The notes under the pieces were generated by a model. The model had not been told where the DNA came from. It was given only the letters and a program-made list of their open reading frames with translations, and did no database searches. From positions 1,364,001 through 1,428,000 of the forward strand of contig NZ_CP012831.1 of the NCBI RefSeq assembly GCF_001307275.1: a stretch of DNA of 64,000 bases, read 5' to 3'. The first letter of the stretch is position 1; the number at the start of each line of letters is the position of its first letter. This document shows, piece after piece, positions 47,814 through 58,910 of the stretch. The DNA is from Pseudomonas fluorescens. GTDB taxonomy: Bacteria > Pseudomonadota > Gammaproteobacteria > Pseudomonadales > Pseudomonadaceae. Position numbers and translations under genes: made by a program.

Positions 47814-49223
47814 TCAGAGAGGCTTGCCGCGATTGCCATGCTGGCTGACAAAGGCCTGCACGGCTTTCAAGTCGTTGGGCAACACGGTGCAACGCTCATC
47901 TCGCTCAAACAAATCAGAAAGATGCGCAGGCAGTTCGAGCGCTTTTCCTACACCGGCTTTCTCCACCGCTTCCGGGAACTTGACCGGGTGAGCGGTGCCC
48001 AGGATCACCATCGGGAGGTCCAGGCTGCGACGGCATTCACGGGCCGCCCTGACGCCGATGGCCGTGTGCGGGTCGAGCAGTTCGCCGCTCTGTGCGAACA
48101 CCTCGGCGATGGTTTCGCAGGTTTGCTCATCGTCCACGGCCAGGGAGTCGAACAACTTGCGGGCTTCGGTCCAGCGCTCAGGCTCGACGCTGAAACCGCC
48201 GCCCTGGCGGAAGCTGTCCATCAGCCCGGCAATCGCCGCACCGTTGCGACCGTGCAGGTCGAACAGCAGGCGCTCGAAGTTCGACGACACCATGATGTCC
48301 ATCGAAGGCGACAGCGTGGCGTGCAGGGTTTCCTTGACGTACTGGTTGCCGCTCATGAAGCGGTGCAGGATGTCGTTGCGGTTGGTGGCGACGATCAATT
48401 GGTTGATCGGCAGCCCCATGTTGCGCGCCAGGTAACCGGCGAAGATATCGCCGAAGTTGCCGGTCGGCACCGAGAACGATACGGAACGGGCCGGACCGCC
48501 CAATTGCAGGGCCGCGTGGAAGTAATAGACGATCTGGGCCATGATCCGCGCCCAGTTGATCGAGTTCACCGCCACCAGCCGCGTGCCCTTGAGAAAACTC
48601 TGGTCGGCGAAGCTGGCCTTGACCATTTCCTGGCAGTCATCGAAGTTGCCTTCGATGGCGATGTTGTGGATGTTGTCGCCGAAAATCGTCGTCATCTGGC
48701 GACGCTGCACTTCCGAGACGCGGTTGTGCGGATGCAGGATGAAAATGTCGACGTTTTCGCAATGCTTGCAGCCTTCGATGGCCGCCGAACCGGTGTCGCC
48801 AGAGGTGGCACCGACGATCACCACGCGCTCGCCACGCTTTTGCAGCACGTAGTCCAGCAGGCGACCGAGCAGTTGCAGGGCGAAGTCCTTGAACGCCAGG
48901 GTCGGGCCGTGGAACAGTTCCATGACCCATTCGTTACCGTTGAGCTGGCGCAGCGGTGCGATGGCATTGTGGGAAAAGACGCCATAGGTCTCTTCCAGGA
49001 TCTTTTTGAAATCGGCGTCCGGGATGCTGCCGGTGACGAACGGGCGCATGACCCGGAACGCCAGCTCGTGATACGGCAGGCCGGCCCAGGAAGCGATTTC
49101 CTCCTGGGTGAAGCGCGGCAGGTTTTCCGGCACATAGAGACCGCCATCCGTGGCCAGGCCGGCCAGGAGGACATCTTCGAAATTCAGGGCCGGTGCCTGG
49201 CCGCGGGTGCTGATATAGCGCAT
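47814..49223 (-). CDS. thrC: Threonine synthase
   Basis: This 469-residue PLP enzyme makes threonine from O-phosphohomoserine. The PLP lysine block FHGPTLAFKDFALQLLG, the GATSGDTGSAAI phosphate loop and the SVPTGNFGDIFAGYLA block are all present. The start is the ATG at 49223 (MRYISTRGQAPALNFEDVL); a 12-residue upstream extension is not conserved. It follows hom by 104 nt in the pathway order hom-thrC. Confidence 0.96.
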   Translation of the reverse strand: MRYISTRGQAPALNFEDVLLAGLATDGGLYVPENLPRFTQEEIASWAGLPYHELAFRVMRPFVTGSIPDADFKKILEETYGVFSHNAIAPLRQLNGNEWVMELFHGPTLAFKDFALQLLGRLLDYVLQKRGERVVIVGATSGDTGSAAIEGCKHCENVDIFILHPHNRVSEVQRRQMTTIFGDNIHNIAIEGNFDDCQEMVKASFADQSFLKGTRLVAVNSINWARIMAQIVYYFHAALQLGGPARSVSFSVPTGNFGDIFAGYLARNMGLPINQLIVATNRNDILHRFMSGNQYVKETLHATLSPSMDIMVSSNFERLLFDLHGRNGAAIAGLMDSFRQGGGFSVEPERWTEARKLFDSLAVDDEQTCETIAEVFAQSGELLDPHTAIGVRAARECRRSLDLPMVILGTAHPVKFPEAVEKAGVGKALELPAHLSDLFERDERCTVLPNDLKAVQAFVSQHGNRGKPL

Positions 49224-49230
49224 TTTTTGG

Positions 49231-49325
49231 CAAACCTTCGGTTTGAGCTTCAAGGTCAAGCGGCAAGCAACAAGTCAAAGCGGCTCAGCTTCTACTTGCG
49301 GCTTGCAGCTTATAACTTGCCGCTA
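49231..49325. repeat. Hairpin-rich thrC-hom spacer
   Basis: The spacer holds CAAACC-TTC-GGTTTG (49231-49245) and a longer stem in which AAGCGGCAAG (49258-49267) pairs with CTTGCCGCT (49316-49324). Internal CTTGCGGCTTGCAGCTT repeats suggest a further dispersed palindrome class. It could influence mRNA between the two genes. Confidence 0.65.
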
Positions 49326-49327
49326 AA

Positions 49328-50632
49328 TTAATTCAAATGTTCGACACGGATACGGACCACCGGCCCAACGACACCCTGGAGCGCTTCCAGCGCCGCAATC
49401 GCGTCGTTGATGCTCTGCTCGACCACCCGGTGGGTCAGCAGGATCATCGGCACCAGGCCGTCGTGTTCCTCGACTTCCTTCTGCATGATCGACTCGATGT
49501 TGATGCCGCGTTCCGAAAGGATACTCGCCACTTGGGCCAGCACGCCTGGATGGTCCTTGGCCTGGATACGCAGGTAGTAGGAGCTTTCGCACGCCTCGAT
49601 CGGGAGAATCGGGTGCGCCGACAGCGAATCCGGCTGGAAGGCCAGGTGCGGCACACGGTTTTCCGGGTCCGAGGTCATGGCGCGAACCACGTCCACCAGG
49701 TCGGCAATGACCGAAGAGGCCGTCGGTTCCATGCCCGCGCCGGCGCCGTAGAACAACGTCGAGCCCGAGGCATCGCCGTTGACCATCACCGCGTTCATCA
49801 CGCCGTTGACGTTGGCGATCAGGCGGTCGGCCGGGATCAGCGTCGGGTGCACGCGCAGCTCGATGCCGCTGGCGGTGCTGCGCGCCACGCCCAGGTGCTT
49901 GATGCGGTAGCCCAAGGCTTCGGCGTAGTTCACGTCAGCGGTGGTCAGCTGGGTGATGCCTTCGGTGTAGGCCTTGTCGAACTGCAACGGAATGCCAAAC
50001 GCAATGGACGCCAGGATCGTCAGCTTGTGCGCTGCGTCGATGCCTTCCACGTCGAACGTCGGATCGGCCTCGGCGTAGCCCAGGGCCTGGGCTTCGGCCA
50101 GCACGTCTTCGAAGGTGCGACCCTTCTCGCGCATCTCGGTGAGGATGAAGTTGCCGGTGCCGTTGATGATCCCCGCGACCCAGTTGATGCGGTTGGCCGA
50201 CAGGCCTTCGCGGATCGCCTTGATCACCGGGATACCACCGGCCACGGCGGCTTCGAATGCCACGATCACGCCCTTCTCGCGGGCCTTGGCGAAAATCTCA
50301 TTACCGTGAACAGCGATAAGCGCCTTGTTCGCGGTGACCACATGCTTGCCATTCTCGATGGCCTTGAGTACCAACTCGCGGGCAACGGTATAGCCGCCCA
50401 CCAGCTCTATGACGATGTCGATCTCAGGGTTCGTGGCCACTTCGAAGACATCGTTGGTAATCGCAATACCGGTCGTCTGGAACTGAGGCTTTGGCGTGCG
50501 CATGGCAATTTGTGCCACTTCGATCCCACGCCCGGCACGACGAGAAATTTCCTCGGCGTTGCGCTGAAGTACGTTGAAGGTGCCGCCACCGACGGTACCT
50601 AACCCACAGATGCCTACTTTGACCGGATTCAC
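49328..50632 (-). CDS. hom: Homoserine dehydrogenase
   Basis: This 434-residue enzyme reduces aspartate semialdehyde to homoserine. Seen are the NAD(P) motif GICGLGTVGGGTF, VVTANKALIAVHG, the catalytic region VAGIINGTGNFILTEM and GYAEADPTFDVEGIDAAHKLTILAS, and a C-terminal ACT domain (YYLRIQAKDHPGVLAQVASILSERGINIESI) for feedback control by threonine. The start is GTG at 50632, with GGGAG just upstream, giving the standard length. Confidence 0.96.
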   Translation of the reverse strand: MNPVKVGICGLGTVGGGTFNVLQRNAEEISRRAGRGIEVAQIAMRTPKPQFQTTGIAITNDVFEVATNPEIDIVIELVGGYTVARELVLKAIENGKHVVTANKALIAVHGNEIFAKAREKGVIVAFEAAVAGGIPVIKAIREGLSANRINWVAGIINGTGNFILTEMREKGRTFEDVLAEAQALGYAEADPTFDVEGIDAAHKLTILASIAFGIPLQFDKAYTEGITQLTTADVNYAEALGYRIKHLGVARSTASGIELRVHPTLIPADRLIANVNGVMNAVMVNGDASGSTLFYGAGAGMEPTASSVIADLVDVVRAMTSDPENRVPHLAFQPDSLSAHPILPIEACESSYYLRIQAKDHPGVLAQVASILSERGINIESIMQKEVEEHDGLVPMILLTHRVVEQSINDAIAALEALQGVVGPVVRIRVEHLN

Positions 50633-50764
50633 TCTTGACTCCCCATGAAACGGCCGACGCAAGGTCGGCCGTGAAATACAGCCGCGAAGCTACGCGACTC
50701 TGTGTTTAACGGCCCGACGAATGTGTTCGTCGAGCCGTGATCTTCAAAAGCGCACCGCACATGA

Positions 50765-51496
50765 TCATTTCGCGCCCAGGGCCAGTTTGGCCACTTGTGG
50801 CGCCGGCTGGTAGCCCGGAATTACCTGACCATCGGCCAAAACAATCGCCGGCGTACCGTTCACACCTATTGACTGTCCGAGCGCAAACTGCTTGGAAACC
50901 GGGTTATCGCACTTGGCGGCCTTGATTTCCTTGCCGTCGACCATCTTGTCCATGGCCGCTTTCTTGTCCTTGGAGCACCAGACCGCCTGCAACTGCTCAT
51001 CGCCCGGCGAACCCAGGCCCTGGCGCGGGAACGCCACATAGCGCACTTCGATGCCGCGTTTGTTCAGTTCCGGCACTTCGGCGTGCAGCTTGTGGCAATA
51101 CGGGCAGGTAGTGTCGGTGAACACGGTGATGTGGGACTTGGTTTCGCCGATCGCCGGATAAACCACGGTTTCAGCGACCGGAATGCCGTTGATCAACTTG
51201 GAAATGCCCTGGCGCTCGGTCATCTCGGTGAGGTTGACCGGCTTGCCGTCCTTGAGCTCGAACAGGTTGCCCTGGACGATGTACTGGCCGTCGGCGCTGG
51301 CGTACAGCACGCGGCTGCCCTTGAGCTTGACTTCATACAGGCCGGCCATGGGGCTGGCCGAGATGGCTTCGATCGGCACTTCGAGCTGAAGGTTTTCCAG
51401 GCTCTTGCGGATAGCCTTGTCGGCCGCGTCATCGGCGATGGCAAAGGTACTGGCCAACGCAATGGCGGCGGCGGTGAACATCTGGATCAAACGCAT
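50765..51496 (-). CDS. dsbC: Thiol:disulfide interchange protein DsbC
   Basis: This 243-residue periplasmic protein-disulfide isomerase has a signal peptide (about residues 1-21, ending AIA), an N-terminal dimerisation domain and a thioredoxin domain. The active site is CPYC at residues 131-134 (FTDTTCPYCHKLH), with the cis-Pro loop NGTPAIV. The second Cys pair (VWCSKD...AKCDN) is also present. The start is the ATG at 51496. Confidence 0.94.
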   Translation of the reverse strand: MRLIQMFTAAAIALASTFAIADDAADKAIRKSLENLQLEVPIEAISASPMAGLYEVKLKGSRVLYASADGQYIVQGNLFELKDGKPVNLTEMTERQGISKLINGIPVAETVVYPAIGETKSHITVFTDTTCPYCHKLHAEVPELNKRGIEVRYVAFPRQGLGSPGDEQLQAVWCSKDKKAAMDKMVDGKEIKAAKCDNPVSKQFALGQSIGVNGTPAIVLADGQVIPGYQPAPQVAKLALGAK

Positions 51497-51656
51497 GGGG
51501 ACTCCTGAGGCGAACAAATGAGACGGGAAACGCCGACCCGCAGATTCGGGTTCCAACCGCCCACTGTGCAAACCGGCAAAGCCTACCACATAAGGCTGGC
51601 GTGGCCGAATGCCGCTGACGCACGACATGGGTGGAGGCTTTCTGTGGGAGAGGGCT

Positions 51657-51748
51657 TGTGGGAGCAAGGCTTGCCCGCGATGAACGATAACGCGGTTCAG
51701 TTGTTACACCGCGGCGCGGCCATCGCGGGCAAGCCTTGCTCCCACAGG
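51657..51748. repeat. REP pair, GGGAGCAAGGCTTGCCCGCGAT type
   Basis: Inverted arms lie between dsbC and xerD. A partial extra copy (CTGTGGGAGAGGGCTTG, from about 51641) precedes the left arm. Confidence 0.88.
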
Positions 51749-51756
51749 GATTTCAT

Positions 51757-52653
51757 TCAGCCACGAGGATGATGCTTGGCATGCAAGTTCTGCAACCGCG
51801 CCCGGGCCACATGGGTGTAGATCTGGGTGGTGGACAAGTCGCTATGGCCGAGCAGCATCTGCACCACCCGCAAGTCGGCACCGTGATTGAGCAGGTGCGT
51901 GGCGAAGGCATGGCGCAAGGTGTGGGGCGAGAGGGACTTGCCGATCCCGGCCACCTTGGCCTGGTGCTTGATGCGGTGCCAGAACGTCTGGCGAGTCATC
52001 TGCTCGCCACGCAGACTGGGGAACAGCACATCGCTGGGACGCCCGCCCAGCAACTCATGACGGGCATCGCGCATGTAACGCTCGACCCAGACAATCGCTT
52101 CCTCGCCCATCGGCACCAGGCGCTCCTTGCTGCCCTTGCCCATCACCCGCAGCACGCCCTGGCGCAGGTTGACCTGCTCCAACGTCAAGCTGATCAACTC
52201 GGTGACGCGCAAGCCACAGGCATACAGGACTTCCAACATGGCCCGGTCGCGCTGACCGATGGCCTCGCTGAGATCGGGTGCCGCCAGCAGCGCTTCGACA
52301 TCGGCTTCCGACAGGGACTTGGGCAGCGGACGCCCCAGTTGCGGCATTTCCACACGCAAGGTTGGGTCTACCGCGATCAGCTTTTCCCGCAGCAAATAGC
52401 GATAAAACCCACGCAGACCGGAGAGAAACCGCGCGGTCGAGCGGGGTTTGTAGTTCTGCTCCAGGCGCCACGCCAAGTGATCGAGGATCAACTCGCGACC
52501 GGCATTGACCAGTTCCAGGTGATTTTCCTGCAACCAGCCGTTGAACAACGCCAGGTCGCTGCGGTAGGCATCGCGGGTGTTATCGGACAGGCCCTTCTCC
52601 AGCCACAGGGCGTCGAGAAACTGGTCTATCAGAGGATGATCGATGGCTGGCAT
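51757..52653 (-). CDS. xerD: Tyrosine recombinase XerD
   Basis: This is a 298-residue site-specific recombinase that resolves chromosome dimers at dif with XerC. The catalytic set is complete: Arg149 (CGLRVTE), Lys173, His244 and Arg247 (HTLRHAFATH), His270 (LLGHSD) and Tyr279 (TQIYTHV). The start is the ATG at 52653, giving exactly the family length. Confidence 0.95.
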   Translation of the reverse strand: MPAIDHPLIDQFLDALWLEKGLSDNTRDAYRSDLALFNGWLQENHLELVNAGRELILDHLAWRLEQNYKPRSTARFLSGLRGFYRYLLREKLIAVDPTLRVEMPQLGRPLPKSLSEADVEALLAAPDLSEAIGQRDRAMLEVLYACGLRVTELISLTLEQVNLRQGVLRVMGKGSKERLVPMGEEAIVWVERYMRDARHELLGGRPSDVLFPSLRGEQMTRQTFWHRIKHQAKVAGIGKSLSPHTLRHAFATHLLNHGADLRVVQMLLGHSDLSTTQIYTHVARARLQNLHAKHHPRG

Positions 52654-52740
52654 AAGAACTCTTGAAGGATGCGGGCACACACGGCATCGAAATTGAAAAT
52701 GAAGCTATGCAGGGTGCTCAAAGCGCAAATCGCAGGCAAC

Positions 52741-52770
52741 AAAAAAGCAGCCCGCAGGCTGCTTTTTTTG
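52741..52770 (-). terminator. Rho-independent terminator of the rpsP-rplS operon
   Basis: The stem AAAAAGCAGCC/GGCTGCTTTTT with loop CGCA, read leftward, lies 16 nt after the rplS stop. Confidence 0.93.
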
Positions 52771-52785
52771 CATCGGAAGCTGGAC

Positions 52786-53136
52786 TTAAGCCAGTTTTTC
52801 CTTGATGCGAGCTGCTTTACCCGACAGGTCACGCAGGTAGTACAGCTTGGCTTTACGTACGTCACCGCGACGCTTGACAGCCATGCTGTCGATTTGCGGG
52901 CTGTAGGTCTGGAAAGTACGCTCTACGCCAACACCGTTGGAGATTTTACGAACGGTGAATGCACTGTTCACGCCACGGTTACGCTTGGCGATAACGACGC
53001 CTTCGAACGCTTGCAGACGGGAACGGTCGCCTTCCTTCACTTTCACCTGGACGACAATGGTGTCGCCTGGGGCAAAGGTAGGGATTTCTTTGGTCATCTG
53101 CTCTGCTTCGAGTGCAAGGATGATTTTGTTAGTCAT
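52786..53136 (-). CDS. rplS: 50S ribosomal protein L19
   Basis: This 116-residue ribosomal protein lies at the 30S-50S interface. Typical sequence includes [38 protein letters not shown] and [18 protein letters not shown]. It is the last gene of rpsP-rimM-trmD-rplS. Confidence 0.97.
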
Positions 53137-53181
53137 GCTGTGCTCCTAAGGCGAGTCGTCGGACTCACCATCGATACGTTG

Positions 53182-53934
53182 TTAACTATCGTCCCGCTCG
53201 CGGATGTATTCCTCGAGCAGCTTCTTCTCTTCTCCAGAAAGCGAGCGGCTTTCCAGAAGATCGGCGCGTCGTTCGTAGGTCCGACCAAGGGACTGCTGCA
53301 AACGCCAACGCCGGATGTGCGCGTGGTTGCCACTTAGCAACACGTCGGGAACACGCTGATCCGCATACACCTCCGGTCGGGTGTAGTGCGGGCAATCCAG
53401 CAGACCATCCGTAAAGGAATCTTCCTCAGCGGAATCCGCATGCCCTAAAGCTCCAGGCAGCAGTCGTGTAACCGCATCGATCAGGACCATCGCCGGCAGC
53501 TCGCCGCCAGACAGTACATAGTCGCCAATCGACCACTCTTCATCGACATGAGCTTCAATGAAACGCTCGTCAATGCCTTCATAACGGCCGGCAATCAGGA
53601 TCAATGCATCCGAATTCGCCAGCTCGCGTACCGCCGACTGGGTCAGCTGGCGGCCTTGGGGCGACAGGTAGATCACCTTCGCACCCTCCCCGGCTGCCGT
53701 CCTGGCCTGAACCAGCGCATCTTCCAGGGGCTTGATCTTCATCACCATGCCCGGACCACCGCCAAACGGGCGATCGTCCACAGTGTGATGCCGATCCGTG
53801 GTGTAGTCCCGCGGATTCCAACAGGTGAGCTGCAACAGCTCCTGTTTCACCGCGCGGCTGGTTATGCCGTACTCGCTGATGGCGGAAAACATCTCGGGAA
53901 ACAATGTGATGACTTCAACGCGCAAATTAGCCAC
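53182..53934 (-). CDS. trmD: tRNA (guanine37-N1)-methyltransferase TrmD
   Basis: This is a 250-residue SPOUT methyltransferase making m1G37. Seen are [23 protein letters not shown], the [12 protein letters not shown] block and the trefoil-knot SAM site ([31 protein letters not shown]). The start is GTG at 53934, two bases after the rimM stop. The longer frame starting at 54000 overlaps rimM and is not used. Confidence 0.95.
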   Translation of the reverse strand: MANLRVEVITLFPEMFSAISEYGITSRAVKQELLQLTCWNPRDYTTDRHHTVDDRPFGGGPGMVMKIKPLEDALVQARTAAGEGAKVIYLSPQGRQLTQSAVRELANSDALILIAGRYEGIDERFIEAHVDEEWSIGDYVLSGGELPAMVLIDAVTRLLPGALGHADSAEEDSFTDGLLDCPHYTRPEVYADQRVPDVLLSGNHAHIRRWRLQQSLGRTYERRADLLESRSLSGEEKKLLEEYIRERDDS

Positions 53935-53936
53935 GT

Positions 53937-54473
53937 TTAGAAATCCGCATCCCATTCCACCTTCATCTCGCCTGCGGCAAGGTCGACGGCCAACACGCAT
54001 TGCTCGGTATAGGGCAACAGGCGTTCGCGATCATCCAGGCTGCCGACGCAAGGCTTGACCACCATGACATCGTTCGAACCGGTCTCGAGCAGGTGATCGA
54101 TTTTCCCGAGCAATTGCCCGAGGTGGTCGATGACCTTCAGACCCACCAGCTGGTACCAGTAGTACTCGCCGTCGGTCAGTTCAGGGAACAGGTTGCGCGG
54201 CACGCAGATCTCATAACCGGCCAGAAGACGAGCTTCTTCACGATCATCGAGACCCTTGAGCTTTGCGACCAGGAACTTGTCGTTCCCGCGTCCGCTGACC
54301 AGCTCCACCTGTTTCACGCTACCTTCGCGCTTGAGCGTCCAGGTTTTGTAGTCCAACAGGTTCTTGATCGGATCAGTAAAGGAATACACCTTCACTTCGC
54401 CGCGAACGCCATGTACAGAATAGATCTTGCCGACAACGATCAAATCATCAGCATCTTTTGGCGTCGCGTTCAT
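53937..54473 (-). CDS. rimM: Ribosome maturation factor RimM
   Basis: This 178-residue protein helps assemble the 30S head by binding S19. It has the N-terminal RimM barrel ([24 protein letters not shown]) and the C-terminal PRC barrel ([15 protein letters not shown]). It lies between rpsP and trmD, with five and two bases of spacing. Confidence 0.95.
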   Translation of the reverse strand: MNATPKDADDLIVVGKIYSVHGVRGEVKVYSFTDPIKNLLDYKTWTLKREGSVKQVELVSGRGNDKFLVAKLKGLDDREEARLLAGYEICVPRNLFPELTDGEYYWYQLVGLKVIDHLGQLLGKIDHLLETGSNDVMVVKPCVGSLDDRERLLPYTEQCVLAVDLAAGEMKVEWDADF

Positions 54474-54478
54474 ATTGC

Positions 54479-54730
54479 TCAGGCCGCAGCCTTAGCCGAT
54501 TCCTTCAACAACTGAGCAACGCGCTCAGAAGGTTGTGCACCAACGCTCAGCCAGTAGGCTACGCGCTCTTGGTTCACGGACAGACGAACTTCCTGACCAC
54601 GGGCAACAGGGTTGAAGAAACCAACCTGCTCCTTGTGGGAACCGTCACGCGGGTTGCGGCTGTCGGTTACGGTCAGGTGGTAAAACGGGCGCTTTTTGGA
54701 GCCGCCAAGGGCAAGACGGATTGTTAGCAT
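54479..54730 (-). CDS. rpsP: 30S ribosomal protein S16
   Basis: This 83-residue ribosomal protein has the family sequence [30 protein letters not shown] and [22 protein letters not shown]. It is the first gene of the ribosomal/tRNA-modification operon. Confidence 0.97.
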   Translation of the reverse strand: MLTIRLALGGSKKRPFYHLTVTDSRNPRDGSHKEQVGFFNPVARGQEVRLSVNQERVAYWLSVGAQPSERVAQLLKESAKAAA

Positions 54731-54981
54731 GTGAACATCGTTCCTGTAGTCGGTGCTGCAAATCTAAATGCACAGCGGGCATAGGTGCCCGAAAGGCCGC
54801 ATATTCTAAGGAATATCCGGACTTTTGCAAATGTCTTTTTCCGGCGCCATGCGCCATGCGATCAAGATTTGCCATAGAGCCGTCATGAAAAACGGCAGGT
54901 CAGCTCCCGCATAGCACGGGTTTGCTGGAGATCCCCGCATCCGTGCGGGGCAACGCCGGCATGACAGCCGGCGCAGATTCT
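54731..54981. other. ffh-rpsP spacer with two hairpins
   Basis: Two GC-rich hairpins, CCCCGCA-TCCG-TGCGGGG near 54934-54951 and GCCGGC-ATGACA-GCCGGC near 54955-54972, lie just after the ffh stop, without a T-run. The rest should contain the rpsP promoter. No gene seen. Confidence 0.55.
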
Positions 54982-56358
54982 TTACATTTTCGGCATGCCG
55001 CCGCCGGGCAACATACCGCCCATGCCGCGCATCATCTTGGCCATCCCGCCCTTGGCGGAGAATTTCTTCATCATCTTCTGCATCTGCTTGTGTTGCTTGA
55101 TCAAGCGACCGATGTCCTGCACCTGGGTGCCGGAACCCATGGCGATGCGGCGCTTGCGCGAACCGCTGATCAGCTCAGGGTCGCGGCGCTCGGCCGGGGT
55201 CATGGAGTTGATGATGGCTTCCATCTGCTTGAACTGCTTTTCAGCCGCGCCCTGGGCATTGCCCATCTGCGCCAGGTTCACGCCACCGATGTTCGGCAGT
55301 TTGTCCATGAGGCCGCCAAGGCCGCCCATGTTCTTCATTTGTTGCAGCTGGTCACGGAAGTCTTCGAGGTCGAAGCCCTTGCCCTTCTTCAGCTTCTTGG
55401 CCAGTTTGTCGGCCTTGTCCTTGTCGAGGGTCTGCTCGGCCTGCTCGATCAGGCTGAGCACGTCGCCCATGCCGAGGATGCGCGAAGCGATACGCTCGGG
55501 GTGGAACGGCTCGAGCGCTTCGCTCTTCTCGCCCATGCCGATGAACTTGATCGGCTTGCCAGTGATGGCCCGTACCGACAGCGCGGCACCGCCACGGGCG
55601 TCACCGTCGACCTTGGTCAGGATCACGCCGGTCAGCGGCAGTGCATCACCGAACGCCTTGGCCGTGTTGGCCGCGTCCTGGCCGGTCATGGCGTCGACCA
55701 CGAACAGGGTTTCCACCGGGTTGATCGCGGCATGCAGCGCCTTGATCTCGCCCATCATCTCTTCATCGATGTGCAGGCGACCGGCGGTATCGACGATGAC
55801 CACGTCGATGAACTTGAGCTTCGCTTCCTTGATAGCCGCCTGGGCGATGTCCACCGGCTTCTGGCTCAGGTCGGACGGGAAAAACGTCACGCCGATGTCG
55901 TTGGCCAGGGTTTCCAGCTGCTTGATCGCCGCCGGACGGTAGATGTCCGCCGACACCACCATCACCGACTTCTTCTTGCGCTCTTTAAGGAAGCGCGCCA
56001 GCTTGCCGGCGGTCGTGGTCTTGCCCGCGCCCTGCAGACCGGCCATCAGCACCACCGCTGGCGGTACGGCGGCGAGGTTCAGGTCCTCGTTGGCGGCGCC
56101 CATCAGGCTTTCGAGCTCGGCCTGGACGATCTTCACGAACGCCTGGCCCGGCGTCAGGCTGCGCGACACTTCGGTGCCGACGGCGCGTTCCTTGACCGAA
56201 TTGACGAAGTCCTTGACCACCGGCAGAGCGACGTCGGCTTCGAGCAACGCCATGCGCACTTCGCGCAGGGTGTCTTTGATGTTGTCCTCGGTCAGTTTCG
56301 CCTTGCCGGTGACATGGCGCAGCGTCTGCGAGAGACGGTCGGTTAGGTTTTCAAACAT
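54982..56358 (-). CDS. ffh: Signal recognition particle protein Ffh
   Basis: This 458-residue GTPase, with 4.5S RNA, targets nascent membrane proteins to FtsY. It has the N domain, then G1 (GLQGAGKTTTAGKLA), G3 (DTAGRLHIDEE), G4 (TKVDGDARGG) and a Met-rich M domain ending MLPGGGMPKM. The ATG at 56358 (MFENLTDRLSQTLR) gives normal length. It is divergent from the CcsA-like gene. Confidence 0.97.
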   Translation of the reverse strand: MFENLTDRLSQTLRHVTGKAKLTEDNIKDTLREVRMALLEADVALPVVKDFVNSVKERAVGTEVSRSLTPGQAFVKIVQAELESLMGAANEDLNLAAVPPAVVLMAGLQGAGKTTTAGKLARFLKERKKKSVMVVSADIYRPAAIKQLETLANDIGVTFFPSDLSQKPVDIAQAAIKEAKLKFIDVVIVDTAGRLHIDEEMMGEIKALHAAINPVETLFVVDAMTGQDAANTAKAFGDALPLTGVILTKVDGDARGGAALSVRAITGKPIKFIGMGEKSEALEPFHPERIASRILGMGDVLSLIEQAEQTLDKDKADKLAKKLKKGKGFDLEDFRDQLQQMKNMGGLGGLMDKLPNIGGVNLAQMGNAQGAAEKQFKQMEAIINSMTPAERRDPELISGSRKRRIAMGSGTQVQDIGRLIKQHKQMQKMMKKFSAKGGMAKMMRGMGGMLPGGGMPKM

Positions 56359-56553
56359 GCGCGATCCTTTCAGGCCCAGATGAGACCGGGATAATGGCGG
56401 CCCAGACCGTGAAAAATGTGCTCGGCGAGCCTGCGGCGTGGGCAGGTCGCGGATTATAGCGAAGAAGCGTGCGGCGTACACCTGCTGTGGTCTTTCGTGT
56501 GGAGGGGGTTCTATGCCAAACTCAGCGCCTTTCGGGCTTGCCTAACAGGATTT

Positions 56554-57366
56554 ATGCTCCCCTTGTCACCCAGCTTGCTTGCCACCCTCGCCGCCGCTTG
56601 CCTTTATGCCGCTGCGACCCTCTATCAAGGCACCCGCCTGGCCACCGGCGCCAAGGCGAACAAACGCCTGCTGGTCACGCTTGGCGTGCTGGCGGTGCTC
56701 GGCCACGCGGCCAGCCTTTATACCCACCTGATGACGCCGATCGGCCTGGGCCTGGACTTTTTCAACGCCGCCAGCCTGATCGCCGTCGCCGTGATCGCCC
56801 TGACGTTGCTGGCCTGCTCGCGCATCCCGGTGGAAAACCTGCTGGTGCTGCTGTTCCCACTGGGGCTGGCCACGGTGTTGCTGGCGCAGTTCGCGCCGTC
56901 GGGCACCGTGCAGATCATCGACGAAGAGCCGGGCATCCTCGCCCACATCCTGCTGTCGATCCTCGCCTACGGCCTGTTCACCATCGCCGTGTTCCAGGCC
57001 CTGTTGCTGCTGGTACAGGACCACCAGCTCAAGAACAAGCACCCCTCCGGACTGATCCGCAACTTCCCGCCGCTGCAAACCATGGAAAGCCTGTTGTTCG
57101 GTTTCCTCTGGGCCGGCTGGAGCCTGCTGTCGCTGTCATTGATCTCCGGCTGGTTGTTCGTCGAGAACCTGTTCGCCCAGCACCTGGTACACAAGACCCT
57201 GCTGGCCTGCCTGGCGTGGGTGGTCTTCAGCGTGCTGCTGTGGGGCCGCAACCGCCTCGGCTGGCGTGGGCACAAAGCGATTCGCTGGACCCTGGCCGGT
57301 TTCTGCCTGCTGATGCTGGCGTACTTCGGCAGCAAGCTGGTCCGTGAATACATCCTGCATATCTGA
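56554..57366 (+). CDS. CcsA/YpjD-like inner-membrane protein
   Basis: This is a 270-residue protein with about eight transmembrane segments. It belongs to the CcsA-type cytochrome c assembly superfamily, in the subgroup found beside ffh. The Trp-containing block (GFLWAGWSLLSLSLISGWLF) and the conserved HKTLLACLAWVVFSVLLWGR are present. Heme handling is implied by the family but not shown for this subgroup. The ATG at 56554 has AGGA five bases upstream. Confidence 0.85.
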   Translation: MLPLSPSLLATLAAACLYAAATLYQGTRLATGAKANKRLLVTLGVLAVLGHAASLYTHLMTPIGLGLDFFNAASLIAVAVIALTLLACSRIPVENLLVLLFPLGLATVLLAQFAPSGTVQIIDEEPGILAHILLSILAYGLFTIAVFQALLLLVQDHQLKNKHPSGLIRNFPPLQTMESLLFGFLWAGWSLLSLSLISGWLFVENLFAQHLVHKTLLACLAWVVFSVLLWGRNRLGWRGHKAIRWTLAGFCLLMLAYFGSKLVREYILHI

Positions 57367-57378
57367 CGGACGGACCTG

Positions 57379-58620
<1,242 letters not shown>

Positions 58621-58622
58621 AC

Positions 58623-58659
58623 CCCTTGTGGCGAGGGAGCTTGCTCCCTCGCCACGGGG
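58623..58659. repeat. Single REP hairpin, GAGGGAGCTTGCTCCC type
   Basis: A solitary palindrome, ACCCCTTGTGGCGAGGGAGC and its complement, starts two bases after the CorC-like stop and may end or stabilise its mRNA. Confidence 0.85.
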
Positions 58660-58910
58660 TTCTGCGCAATGTGTGCGGACTCTCTTGTTGATTCGTTAGC
58701 CCCCTTCCTATACTCAACCCGCTTACCCAGCTCCGCCCGAACCCCGTGCCTACCCCGCGCCCGGTCGGTTCCGGCCAGACCATCGGCAAAATCCGCATCA
58801 ACCCTGGGACTGTTCCTACCCGAAACAGCGACGGGATACCCGTCCGCATCCCTGGGCGTTCGACCATAATAATCGCTCCAACGGAGCACATGACTGTCAG
58901 GGATAACCGC
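58660..58910. other. Upstream region of the MFS gene
   Basis: This 251-nt stretch lies between the REP hairpin and the MFS start. I see no gene and no clear promoter. Conserved gene order appears to end here. Confidence 0.4.

Noticed and set aside
46737..49331. An 864-residue open frame opposite thrC and the truncated sensor
   Set aside because: Antisense shadow across two well-supported genes; no recognisable domain or start signal.
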